Source: Limivivens sp034101475
GTDB taxonomy: Bacteria > Bacillota > Clostridia > Lachnospirales > Lachnospiraceae
DNA length: 9,591 nucleotides
Direction of reading: 5' to 3'
NCBI GenBank assembly: GCA_034101475.1
Contig: JAXEJQ010000105.1
Span: forward strand, 1 to 9,591
The notes beneath the pieces were generated by a model, which was given only the letters and a program-made list of their open reading frames with translations, did not search any database and was not told the origin of the DNA. The position numbers were made by a program, and so were the translations under genes. Numbering within the stretch: the first letter of the stretch is position 1; every line of letters starts with the position of its first letter. Positions 1 to 6,591 of this stretch are shown piece by piece.

Positions 1-2
1 GG

Positions 3-1163
3 ATTCCGGAGCGTGTCGTTATCCAGGCCAGTGGAAGCATTATCAAAAATGTAAAAAGTGTGATCGTTCCGAATACCGGTCATCTCAAAGGAATACCGGC
101 GGCTGCAGCAGCAGGAATCATCGGTGGAAAACCGGAGAAAGAGCTGGAAGTAATTTCGGAGGTTACCGAGGAACAGCGGAACAAAATTCGGGAATACCTG
201 GATCATACGGACATTCAGGTAGAGTATCTGGACGATGGAAAAATCTTTGATATTATTATTATAGAATATGCCGTCGAAGAATATGCCAAAGTTCGTATTG
301 CAAATTACCACACAAACCTGGTTCTGCTGGAGAAAAACGGGGAAATTCTTTTTTCCGGAACAGACGGAGAGGAAGCAGAGGAGCCTGACGGTGCAGGACT
401 GACAGACAGAAGTATTCTAAGTATGGAAAATATCTGGGAATTTGTCCAGTCCGTGGAAATACAGGATATTCAGCTGGTGCTGGACCGCCAGATTCAGTAT
501 AACATGGCTATTTCCGAGGAAGGGCTGAAAAACTATTATGGTGCGAATATCGGAAGCGTTTTGCTGAAAACCTATGGCAATGACATAAAAAGGCGGGCAA
601 GCGCAAAGGCGGCTGCCGGCTCCGATGCCCGGATGAACGGCTGTGAGCTTCCGGTGGTGATCAATTCCGGCAGCGGCAACCAGGGAATTACCTGTTCGGT
701 GCCGGTGATTGAATATGCGAAAGAACTGGGCAGCAGCCAGTCAGAACTGTATCGGGCCCTGGCTCTTTCAAATCTGACAGCGATTCATCAGAAAACGGGA
801 ATCGGCCGACTGTCGGCTTATTGCGGTGCGGTCTGCGCAGGGGCAGCTGCAGGTGCCGGAATCGCTTATCTTTGCGGAGGCGGTTACAAAGAGGTCGTTC
901 ATACAGTGGTGAATGCTTTGGCTATTACCTCGGGAATCATCTGTGACGGTGCCAAAGCATCCTGCGCGGCAAAGATTGCTTCGGCGGTGGATGCCGGGAT
1001 TTTGGGATATTATATGTATAAAAATGGACAGCAGTTTTATGCAGGAGACGGAATTGTCACCAAGGGCGCAGATGCGACGATTCGAAATGTGGGACGATTG
1101 GGCAAGGACGGCATGAAAGAGACGAATGAGGAAATCATCCGGATGATGATGCAGTGCAGGTGA
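3..1163 (+). CDS. L-cysteine desulfidase / serine dehydratase alpha-like protein (UPF0597, YhaM type), 5' truncated by window
   Basis: The reading frame is open from the window edge, so the start codon lies outside; 386 residues are visible. Family members are about 430 residues, so roughly 50 N-terminal residues are missing. The GTG at 60 lies inside the conserved NVKSVIVPNTGHLKGI stretch and is not a real start. Recognisable blocks are VPNTGHLKGIPAAAAAGI near the visible N-terminus, NSGSGNQGITCSVPVIEYA (about 221-239), GIGRLSAYCGA (about 266-276) and ICDGAKASCAAKIASAVDAG (about 313-332), then DGIVTKGADATIRNVGRLG near the end. The cysteines in the last blocks are candidate iron-sulfur cluster ligands, as in the serine dehydratase/CdsB superfamily. 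Family knowledge suggests a cytosolic enzyme splitting L-cysteine to pyruvate, ammonia and sulfide, or acting on L-serine. Substrate specificity cannot be decided from sequence. No clear promoter or partner gene is visible. Confidence 0.87.
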   Translation: MPERVVIQASGSIIKNVKSVIVPNTGHLKGIPAAAAAGIIGGKPEKELEVISEVTEEQRNKIREYLDHTDIQVEYLDDGKIFDIIIIEYAVEEYAKVRIANYHTNLVLLEKNGEILFSGTDGEEAEEPDGAGLTDRSILSMENIWEFVQSVEIQDIQLVLDRQIQYNMAISEEGLKNYYGANIGSVLLKTYGNDIKRRASAKAAAGSDARMNGCELPVVINSGSGNQGITCSVPVIEYAKELGSSQSELYRALALSNLTAIHQKTGIGRLSAYCGAVCAGAAAGAGIAYLCGGGYKEVVHTVVNALAITSGIICDGAKASCAAKIASAVDAGILGYYMYKNGQQFYAGDGIVTKGADATIRNVGRLGKDGMKETNEEIIRMMMQCR

Positions 1164-1287
1164 ATGAGAGGAACGCTGCCGGAAATGAAGAGAAGCGTAG
1201 TGTAGTGAGAAGAACCGTGGATGGGTAGAATGTCCACGAAATATATGGCAGCATAAATTCGTCCCACTTTTATCCTCATATTGGGGC

Positions 1288-1348
1288 GGGGCAATCAGTC
1301 ATAAAACCACTTATGCGCAAGCGCATCGTGGTTTATGACTTTTGACCC
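1288..1348. repeat. long imperfect palindrome (hairpin element), possible terminator of the upstream gene
   Basis: AGTCATAA-A-ACCAC (1297-1310) pairs with GTGGTTTATGACT (1328-1340) apart from one bulged A. Inside, ATGCG (1313-1317) pairs with CGCAT (1322-1326) around a CAAG loop. Outside, GGG and CAA (1288-1294) pair with TTG and CCC (1342-1348) across mismatches. It lies 125 nt after the desulfidase stop and has only a short TTTTG tail, so it could end transcription weakly. Its size and symmetry look more like a dispersed intergenic palindromic repeat, but no second full copy is present in this window. Confidence 0.6.
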
Positions 1349-1436
1349 TGGCATCAAAAAGATAAAAAGCAGAAAAAATGGGTTAAATTGTAAAATAAAT
1401 TATTAATATATTGCATATAGTTTATGCAATATTGCT
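1349..1436 (+). promoter_or_regulatory. AT-rich leader-like region upstream of the CRISPR repeats
   Basis: This stretch is strongly AT-rich compared with its surroundings and ends directly at the first repeat, on the side where a leader is expected for repeats ending in ATTGAAAT. It contains the perfect inverted repeat ATATTGCATA (1408-1417) / TATGCAATAT (1423-1432) with a 5-nt loop, ending 4 bp before the first repeat. I could not find a convincing -35/-10 pair, so promoter activity is inferred only from position. Confidence 0.45.
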
Positions 1437-1534
1437 GTCACTCCCTACGCGGGAGTGCGGATTGAAATAAGTATGGCGTTTGCTTTACAGCATGCCGTCA
1501 GGGTTACTCCCCACGCGGGAGTGTGGATTGAAAT
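1437..1534 (+). CRISPR. minimal CRISPR array, two subtype I-C-like repeats and one spacer
   Basis: Two 32-bp repeats lie at 1437-1468 and 1503-1534, separated by a 34-bp spacer (1469-1502). They agree at 29 of 32 positions and differ at repeat positions 3, 10 and 22. Each has the stem arms xACTCCC and GGGAGTG around a 5-nt loop (TACGC or CACGC) and the 3' handle GGATTGAAAT. The first copy makes a 7-bp stem; in the second the outer pair is a T-G wobble. Repeat length, stem and ATTGAAAT end match subtype I-C repeats as known from Clostridia, and 34 bp is a normal I-C spacer length. No cas gene is in the window, so the array is either orphan and served in trans, a relic, or the far end of a locus cut off upstream, though the desulfidase gene makes that unlikely. 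The orientation implies transcription towards aroK. Confidence 0.85.
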
Positions 1535-1537
1535 TTA

Positions 1538-1566
1538 TTGCTAATTGAGATAAAAGCTCCTATAAT
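1538..1566 (+). promoter_or_regulatory. sigma-A type promoter for aroK and the kinase
   Basis: The -35 box TTGCTA (1538-1543) is followed by a 17-bp spacer and a perfect -10 box TATAAT (1561-1566), placing the transcription start near 1573. This leaves a leader of about 27 nt before aroK, with AGGAGG at 1589-1594. The -35 box begins 3 bp after the last CRISPR repeat. Confidence 0.75.
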
Positions 1567-1599
1567 AATAACAGTGTATCGAAGATAGAGGAGGAAGAC

Positions 1600-2127
1600 A
1601 TGAAAAATATTGTACTGATTGGTTTTATGGGGGCCGGAAAAAGCACGGTAGCGGAAGCATTTCATCGGACCAGAGGGATGGAAGTGGTGGAGATGGATGC
1701 GCGGATTGCGGAAAATGAGGGTATGACGATTCCGGAAATTTTCCGGGAAAAGGGGGAGCCTTATTTCCGGGATCTGGAGACCGGACTTCTGGTAGAACTG
1801 CAGAAGCAGGAAAATGTGGTTATTTCCTGTGGAGGCGGTGTTCCGCTGAGGGAACGGAATGTGGCAGAAATGAAGAAGAACGGTACAGTTATCTGGCTTG
1901 CGGCGTCTGCCCGGACGATTCTGGAACGGGTGAAGGATTCTCATGACAGACCGCTGCTGGAGGGCAATAAAAATCTGGCATATATTGAAAATATGCTGGA
2001 AAGCAGGCGGGAAAAGTATGAAGCGGCGGCAGATCTGATCATTTGGACGGATGGAAAAACAGCAGAGCAGATTTGTGAAGAAATCGTGGAACAGATGAAG
2101 CGGCAGGGCGGCTTATGCGTTGGCTGA
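1600..2127 (+). CDS. aroK: shikimate kinase
   Basis: A 175-residue protein, the usual size for a stand-alone shikimate kinase, which phosphorylates the 3-hydroxyl of shikimate with ATP in the chorismate pathway in the cytosol. The Walker A loop GFMGAGKST is at 8-16. Shikimate-contacting positions are present: D33 in EMDARI, R57 in YFRDLE, the glycine triplet in SCGGGVPLR (78-80), and R136 in SRREKY. The lid motif RPLL is at 117-120. The ATG at 1600 has AGGAGG 5 nt upstream. The gene has its own promoter and sits away from other aro genes; its last 13 nt overlap the following sensor kinase, so the two are co-transcribed and probably translationally coupled. A related small-molecule kinase role is possible given this context, but all core shikimate kinase residues are intact. 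Confidence 0.9.
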   Translation: MKNIVLIGFMGAGKSTVAEAFHRTRGMEVVEMDARIAENEGMTIPEIFREKGEPYFRDLETGLLVELQKQENVVISCGGGVPLRERNVAEMKKNGTVIWLAASARTILERVKDSHDRPLLEGNKNLAYIENMLESRREKYEAAADLIIWTDGKTAEQICEEIVEQMKRQGGLCVG

Positions 2128-3893
2128 AGGCAAAAATTAAAAACATGTCCATCCGGTTCCAGATTCAGTTTTCCATTCTGGCGATCTCCATGCTTTTTAC
2201 CGGTATACTGGGATTGTTTGCTTACCAGATTGCAAGCAATGCCATTGAGAGCAATTACCGGGAGGACTTTTCTTATAATTTGAGTATTTCCAATACAATT
2301 TTTGAAATTCAGGCGGATAACATTATTGAACTGATCCGGAATCTACTGACAGAGGATGTTTTCATGGATACCCTTGCCAAATCAGATGAAGCAGAAGGGC
2401 GTTATTTTTCTTCTTATGAGAGCAGAGTGTTTGAAAGTTTTGCAGCCAGCATCTGTCTTCAGGAGATTTCGGTAGATGAGATTCTGGTGGTGGGACTGGA
2501 TGGAAAGCTTTTTCAGCATTCAAAAATGGCGGGTTCCTCTTATACTGATTATTATCGGGGAAAAAATGCTGTGGAGATGGACTGGGCTGACGCAGCAAAG
2601 GGGGCAAATGGAAAGGAAGTCTTTTTCAGCAATAATGTGCTGAAACCCGAGGAGGATTCCAAAGATCTGTCCATTGTGAAATATATGATTGATCCTTACT
2701 CAACAGAGCCTGTGGGATATGTGATTGCAAATGTACGTAAAAAGATGCTTCAGAAAGCTTTCTCAAGCAAGGGCGGATATGAAACAAACTGTTTTCTGGT
2801 GGTGGACAATGAAGCTGCGTATCCGATTATCTATTTTCAGGGAAATCCCGATTACCGGGAAAAGATTCTGGAGGAATATCTGAGGCAGCAGGCCTTCGGC
2901 GAGGAAAAATCAGAACAGACGTATGTGTTCAGTACTTATACAAATGAGAGAACCGGGTGGTCGTTTATCAGCGTGATTGAGCGGAAGGAGCTGAGCAGGG
3001 CGAGTAACCGCATCCGGACGATGATTGTGATTGCCATGCTTTTGCTGATGGTGTGCAGTGTTGTCATTGCATCGGTGGTGTCAAGACATATTTATGAGCC
3101 TCTTCAGAAACTGGAGCGTACCATTGAGCAGGTTGGAGAGGGAAACCGGCATATCACGGAGCAGTTTGACGGAAGCGAGATTGGTCTGCTGGGGGATAAA
3201 TTCAAACGGATGGTAAATCACAATCTGGAACTTCGGGAGCGCCTTCTGGTGTCAAAGATCCGGGAGCGGGAGGCGGAGCTTTATCTTTTACAGGAACAGA
3301 TCAATCCGCATTTTTTATACAATACGCTGGATTCTCTTTACTGTATGGCAGTCATTCATGATGCGGATGATATTGCAAAGATGGTGGAAGCGCTGTCCAA
3401 TACCTTTCGGCTCAGCCTGAATAAGGGAAACAACCGGATTCTGGTTCGGGATGAGCTGAAGCACATCGAGAATTACATGGTCGTACAGAATATGCGTTAC
3501 AACGATCGCTTTCACCTGGATGTTCAGGTGGAGGAAGCTTTGATGGATGTCAGAATTCAGAAGCTTCTGCTGGAACCTTTTGTGGAAAATGCGGTGTATC
3601 ATGGCCTGGAAACCAAGATTGGAGAGGGAACCGTAAAAATCCGGGGCTGGCTGGAAGGAGAAGAGGTTTACTTTATCATTGAAGATGACGGCGTTGGGGT
3701 AGAAGATTTGTCTTTGATGGAGAAAGGCTTTGGAATTACGAATGTGAGAGAAAGAATTCATCTTTTTTATGGAGAAAAGTATGGGGTTACGTTTGAAAGC
3801 CGGAAGGATGAAGGGACAAAAGTAACGGTACATATTTGTGTAGTCGGGGACAGTGATTCCGGCAGATTTGTCTGTCTGGAAGATGACAGATAA
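2115..3893 (+). CDS. YesM-family sensor histidine kinase
   Basis: A 592-residue membrane sensor kinase. Transmembrane segments are at about 17-40 and 301-323, enclosing a roughly 260-residue extracellular sensor region of the size of a double Cache-type domain. A HAMP linker follows (about 324-376, with HIYEPLQKLERTIEQV). The His_kinase domain has the phosphoacceptor H399 in EQINPHFLYNTLDSL, the N-box LLLEPFVENAVYHGL (484-498), and ATP-binding glycine motifs DDGVG (524-528) and GFGITNVRERIHLFYG (538-553). This architecture defines the YesM/LytS-like group that pairs with AraC-type regulators in carbohydrate uptake. Translation begins inside the end of aroK in another frame, with AGGG (2105-2108) 6 nt before the ATG. 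The regulator follows 93 nt downstream. The ligand is unknown; the neighbouring sugar transporter suggests a carbohydrate. Confidence 0.9.
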   Translation: MRWLKAKIKNMSIRFQIQFSILAISMLFTGILGLFAYQIASNAIESNYREDFSYNLSISNTIFEIQADNIIELIRNLLTEDVFMDTLAKSDEAEGRYFSSYESRVFESFAASICLQEISVDEILVVGLDGKLFQHSKMAGSSYTDYYRGKNAVEMDWADAAKGANGKEVFFSNNVLKPEEDSKDLSIVKYMIDPYSTEPVGYVIANVRKKMLQKAFSSKGGYETNCFLVVDNEAAYPIIYFQGNPDYREKILEEYLRQQAFGEEKSEQTYVFSTYTNERTGWSFISVIERKELSRASNRIRTMIVIAMLLLMVCSVVIASVVSRHIYEPLQKLERTIEQVGEGNRHITEQFDGSEIGLLGDKFKRMVNHNLELRERLLVSKIREREAELYLLQEQINPHFLYNTLDSLYCMAVIHDADDIAKMVEALSNTFRLSLNKGNNRILVRDELKHIENYMVVQNMRYNDRFHLDVQVEEALMDVRIQKLLLEPFVENAVYHGLETKIGEGTVKIRGWLEGEEVYFIIEDDGVGVEDLSLMEKGFGITNVRERIHLFYGEKYGVTFESRKDEGTKVTVHICVVGDSDSGRFVCLEDDR

Positions 3894-3979
3894 CATCCAT
3901 ACAGAGAAGAAGCTGCCAAAATGGTCCGGAGAGGTTCCTGCCGGAGACAGAAAGAAAGGGACGGGAACTGCTGAAGATA

Positions 3980-3985
3980 GAGAGG
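3980..3985 (+). promoter_or_regulatory. ribosome binding site with ambiguous start for the response regulator
   Basis: GAGAGG (3980-3985) lies only 1 nt before the ATG at 3987 and 13 nt before the in-frame ATG at 3999. A weaker AAAGG (3991-3995) sits 3 nt before the second ATG. Neither spacing is ideal, but the receiver domain would begin typically (MKKLVVIDDE) from the second start. Confidence 0.4.
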
Positions 3986-3986
3986 T

Positions 3987-5063
3987 ATGAAAAGGTTCAT
4001 GAAAAAACTGGTTGTGATTGATGATGAATATCTGCTGGTAACAGGTATTGCCAGAATGATTGAGAAGGAGAAACTGCAGTATGAAGTGGTTGGTTCCGCC
4101 AATGACGGTGTTTCGGGCCTTTCACTGATCCGGGAAAAGCAGCCTCAGCTGGCGGTGGTGGATATCCGGATGCCCGGGATGAATGGACTGGACCTTATTG
4201 AAACGGCAAAAGCAGAATTCCCGGATATGGTTTTTGTCATCATCAGCGGATACAAAGAATTTGAATATGCAAGGAGAGGGCTGGAACTGGGGGTATGCGC
4301 CTATATCGATAAGCCGGTGACGATCCAGAAACTGAAAAATGCCCTGGCTTCTGCGGATGAGCTTCTGGATAAAAAGGAAGAAGACCGTTCTGCCCAGCAG
4401 CAGCAGAATACGAAGAAGAAGCTTCTGATGGTTCAGGATGAAATTATGGAGATGATCAATGAGAAGAGCACAAAAGGCGGTATGGAGCGGGTGGATGCCT
4501 GGCTGGAGCTTTTGAGGGAGTGTACTTCCGATCTGGAGAGATTTCGAAATGATTGTTTTCAGTTTCTTTGCGCAGCGGTGGGAGCGTTTTATGATCAGTG
4601 GAGAAAGTATGAGAAAAATCTGGCTTTTCCGTCTTATCAGAATGTGGTGAATTTAAAAACCTATGAGGAAGTGGAGAGCTATACCAGGCTGATTTTTGAA
4701 CGGATTTTTGAAAAGGTTTCGGTGCGGTCTCTCGGAAGCTCTCACCGGATTATCCTTCAGATTCTGGACTATATCAATGAAAATTACCGACAGGATATTG
4801 GGCTGAATGAACTGGCTGATATGGTGAAAATGAATGCTGCTTATCTGAGCATTCTGTTTAAGGATGAAGTGGGGACCACTTATGTGAAATATCTGACCAG
4901 TGTGCGGATTGATCATGCCAAGGAACTGCTGCTGGAGGGCTATAAGGTCTCGGAAGTCAGCAGCATGGTGGGATACAGCAATTATCGGTATTTTTGTGAT
5001 ATTTTTAAGAGAGAAGTGGGACAGACACCCAATGAGTACCGGGGAAATGTCCGAAAAAAATAG
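3987..5063 (+). CDS. YesN-type response regulator with AraC DNA-binding domain
   Basis: A 358-residue cytoplasmic regulator (354 if started at the ATG at 3999). The N-terminal receiver domain (about 6-125) has the acidic pair D12/D13, the phosphoacceptor D59 in VVDIRMPGMNG, S87 in VIISGYKEF and K109 in YIDKP. A middle helical region (about 126-250), including a glutamine-rich SAQQQQN stretch, links to two helix-turn-helix units at about 255-355. The C-terminal GYSNYRYFCDIFKREVGQTPNEYR is the classic AraC/XylS signature. It is presumably phosphorylated by the upstream kinase. The most likely target is the promoter just downstream, at 5110-5138, in front of the sugar-binding protein gene. There is no evident terminator between the two, so some read-through is possible. 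Confidence 0.92.
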   Translation: MKRFMKKLVVIDDEYLLVTGIARMIEKEKLQYEVVGSANDGVSGLSLIREKQPQLAVVDIRMPGMNGLDLIETAKAEFPDMVFVIISGYKEFEYARRGLELGVCAYIDKPVTIQKLKNALASADELLDKKEEDRSAQQQQNTKKKLLMVQDEIMEMINEKSTKGGMERVDAWLELLRECTSDLERFRNDCFQFLCAAVGAFYDQWRKYEKNLAFPSYQNVVNLKTYEEVESYTRLIFERIFEKVSVRSLGSSHRIILQILDYINENYRQDIGLNELADMVKMNAAYLSILFKDEVGTTYVKYLTSVRIDHAKELLLEGYKVSEVSSMVGYSNYRYFCDIFKREVGQTPNEYRGNVRKK

Positions 5064-5109
5064 GAGGCGGGACCTAAAAAAAGCAAACATTATCCAAGAA
5101 ATTTCCGGC

Positions 5110-5138
5110 TTTTCAGATTTTGGCTGCTGGCTTATGAT
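5110..5138 (+). promoter_or_regulatory. probable promoter of the ABC transporter operon
   Basis: TTTTCA (5110-5115) and TATGAT (5133-5138) are spaced by 17 bp, giving a start near 5145 and a leader of about 53 nt. The -35 box is imperfect, as expected for a promoter needing an activator such as the adjacent AraC-type regulator. The upstream AT-rich bases 5078-5109 are the natural place for its binding sites, but I see no clear direct repeat there. A small GC hairpin, GGCGG (5164-5168) / CCGCC (5175-5179), lies in the leader 7 nt before the ribosome binding site. Confidence 0.5.
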
Positions 5139-5186
5139 AAAGACATCAGGAAATGAAAATACAGGCGGCAGGAACCGCCGGAAAAT

Positions 5187-5191
5187 GGAGG
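5187..5191 (+). promoter_or_regulatory. ribosome binding site fixing the start of the binding protein
   Basis: GGAGG is 6 nt before the ATG at 5198, whose product begins MKKKLIAVLTAAALTAG, a proper signal peptide. The in-frame ATG at 5153 has no such site and would put 15 unusual residues before the signal sequence. Confidence 0.8.
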
Positions 5192-5197
5192 AAAAAG

Positions 5198-6499
5198 ATG
5201 AAGAAGAAGTTAATCGCAGTATTGACTGCAGCAGCTCTGACAGCAGGTCTGGCAGCTACAGGTGTCTGTGCGGAAACCGTAGAGCCCGATACTCAGGCTG
5301 AGAAAAATTTTAAAATTCTTTCCGTATGGGCGGAGGACAGTGTAGAAGGTAAAATCATCATCGAACTGACAGAAAAATATATTGCGGAAGTGAATCCGAA
5401 TTTCAGCTACGAGTATGAATATGTGGCAGCAAAAGACCTGAGCACCAAGATTGCCACTCTGGTTTCTTCCGATGATTTGCCGGATCTCTTTGCCTATTCC
5501 GCAGGAGCTCCTCTGCGTACACTGATTGCATCCGAGAAGGTTGTCAATATTTCCGAAGCTCTGGAAGGTCTGGGACTTTCCGATAAGATCATGGACGGAG
5601 CAGAAAGCATTATGACCGCTCTTTCCGGCACAGAAGATATGTATGATCTGCCCTTCGGTATGAATGTGGAAGGCTTCTGGTATAACAAGGCACTTTTTGA
5701 AGAAGCAGGTGTAGAAGTTCCCGCAACCTGGGACGAGTTTCTCACGGTTTGTGATACATTCATGGAAAAAGGCATTCAGCCTCTGGCAACCGGCGGCGCT
5801 GACAAATGGCCGACCACCCGTCTGATCAATGCTTATACCTACCGCAGCATGGGAGTGGACGCAGTGAAGAAGGCTTCCGAAGGCGAGGCTTCCTTTACGG
5901 ACGAAGGCTATGTGGCAGCAGCACAGATGCTGGTAGATATGGTGGAGAAGGGCTACTTCGGAGAAGGTGCGACTACCGTTGACAATGCAACAGCAGAAAA
6001 TATGCTTCTGGCCGGCAAGTGTGCAATGGTTTATGATGGAAGCTGGTTTACTTCCGCTATCGTTGCAGATACCAATCCGTCAGGAGAAGAAGGCATTGGT
6101 TTCATGGGCGTTCCGGTTGTGGATGAGAGCATCAGCCCGGTAACCGAGTATCCGATGAACTGCGGAAATATCCTCTGCCTGTCCCAGGCCAAGTATGATG
6201 CCGGAACAGCAGGCTGGCTGCAGTATTTTGTTGAGAATGCCGGTGATTACGCAATGGGCGAATATCAGTCCATCAGAGGTTATGTTTACAGTGTATCTGA
6301 CGATGAGCTGAGCCCGATTACCAAAGAAGTTGTAGAGACCATCAACAGTGCAACCGCTTCTACTGCATGGTGGGAAGCATACCTGAACGATGAGACAAAA
6401 TCTGCGGCACAGGATAATGTTCAGACTCTGATCAACGGGGATATGACAGCAGAAGAATATATGAGTTCCATTCAGGAAGCATATGATTTGAGCCATTAA
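5198..6499 (+). CDS. extracellular solute-binding protein, family 1 (sugar ABC transporter)
   Basis: A 433-residue secreted binding protein. The signal peptide has KKK at 2-4 and an alanine/leucine-rich core to about residue 22. After it comes TGVCAE, in which C24 is preceded by T-G-V. That is a poor lipobox, while V-C-A fits signal peptidase I cleavage after A25. The mature part shows family features: VSSDDLPDLFAY (89-100), LPFGMNVEGFWYNKALFEEAG (151-171) and VPATWDEF (174-181), the usual hinge region of SBP_bac_1 proteins, and late aromatic residues such as TAWWEAY that often stack against sugars. It would bind a carbohydrate outside the membrane and deliver it to the two permeases downstream. 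The specific sugar cannot be inferred. It is the first gene of the transporter operon and is followed by a strong hairpin. Confidence 0.9.
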   Translation: MKKKLIAVLTAAALTAGLAATGVCAETVEPDTQAEKNFKILSVWAEDSVEGKIIIELTEKYIAEVNPNFSYEYEYVAAKDLSTKIATLVSSDDLPDLFAYSAGAPLRTLIASEKVVNISEALEGLGLSDKIMDGAESIMTALSGTEDMYDLPFGMNVEGFWYNKALFEEAGVEVPATWDEFLTVCDTFMEKGIQPLATGGADKWPTTRLINAYTYRSMGVDAVKKASEGEASFTDEGYVAAAQMLVDMVEKGYFGEGATTVDNATAENMLLAGKCAMVYDGSWFTSAIVADTNPSGEEGIGFMGVPVVDESISPVTEYPMNCGNILCLSQAKYDAGTAGWLQYFVENAGDYAMGEYQSIRGYVYSVSDDELSPITKEVVETINSATASTAWWEAYLNDETKSAAQDNVQTLINGDMTAEEYMSSIQEAYDLSH

Positions 6500-6510
6500 A
6501 GGATCTTAAA

Positions 6511-6567
6511 GGACACTGAATTGGGAGTGAAAGGGAAAAAGCTTCCAGTTCAGTGTTCTTTTTGTTT
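6511..6567 (+). terminator. intrinsic terminator/attenuator between binding protein and permeases
   Basis: GGACACTGAATTGGGAG (6511-6527) pairs over 17 continuous positions, three of them G-T wobbles, with CTTCCAGTTCAGTGTTC (6542-6558) around a 14-nt loop. A T-rich tail, TTTTTGTTTC (from 6559), follows. It starts 12 nt after the binding-protein stop and ends before the permease ribosome binding site. In such operons a partial terminator here makes binding protein more abundant than permeases and protects the upstream mRNA. Confidence 0.85.
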
Positions 6568-6591
6568 CAAAAGACAGAAAGGGAAGACAAT

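Noticed and set aside
1216..1238. CGTGGA/TCCACG hairpin as a terminator of the desulfidase gene
   Set aside because: The stem is only 6 bp with an 11-nt loop, and no T-run follows.
1504..1944. Minus-strand open frame opposite aroK, running into the CRISPR repeat
   Set aside because: It is antisense to a well-supported gene, includes repeat sequence at its C-terminus and has no recognisable protein features.
3315..3896. 193-residue minus-strand open frame within the histidine kinase gene
   Set aside because: It lies opposite the conserved kinase domain; its composition is that of an antisense shadow.
3894..3986. Possible terminator or promoter between the sensor kinase and regulator genes
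   Set aside because: Only a 5-bp TCCGG/CCGGA pairing was found, with no T-run and no convincing -35/-10 pair, so co-transcription is the simpler reading.
6553..6591. GTG start for the first permease
   Set aside because: It falls in the right arm of the terminator hairpin; the ATG at 6592 has a proper ribosome binding site and gives the usual N-terminus.
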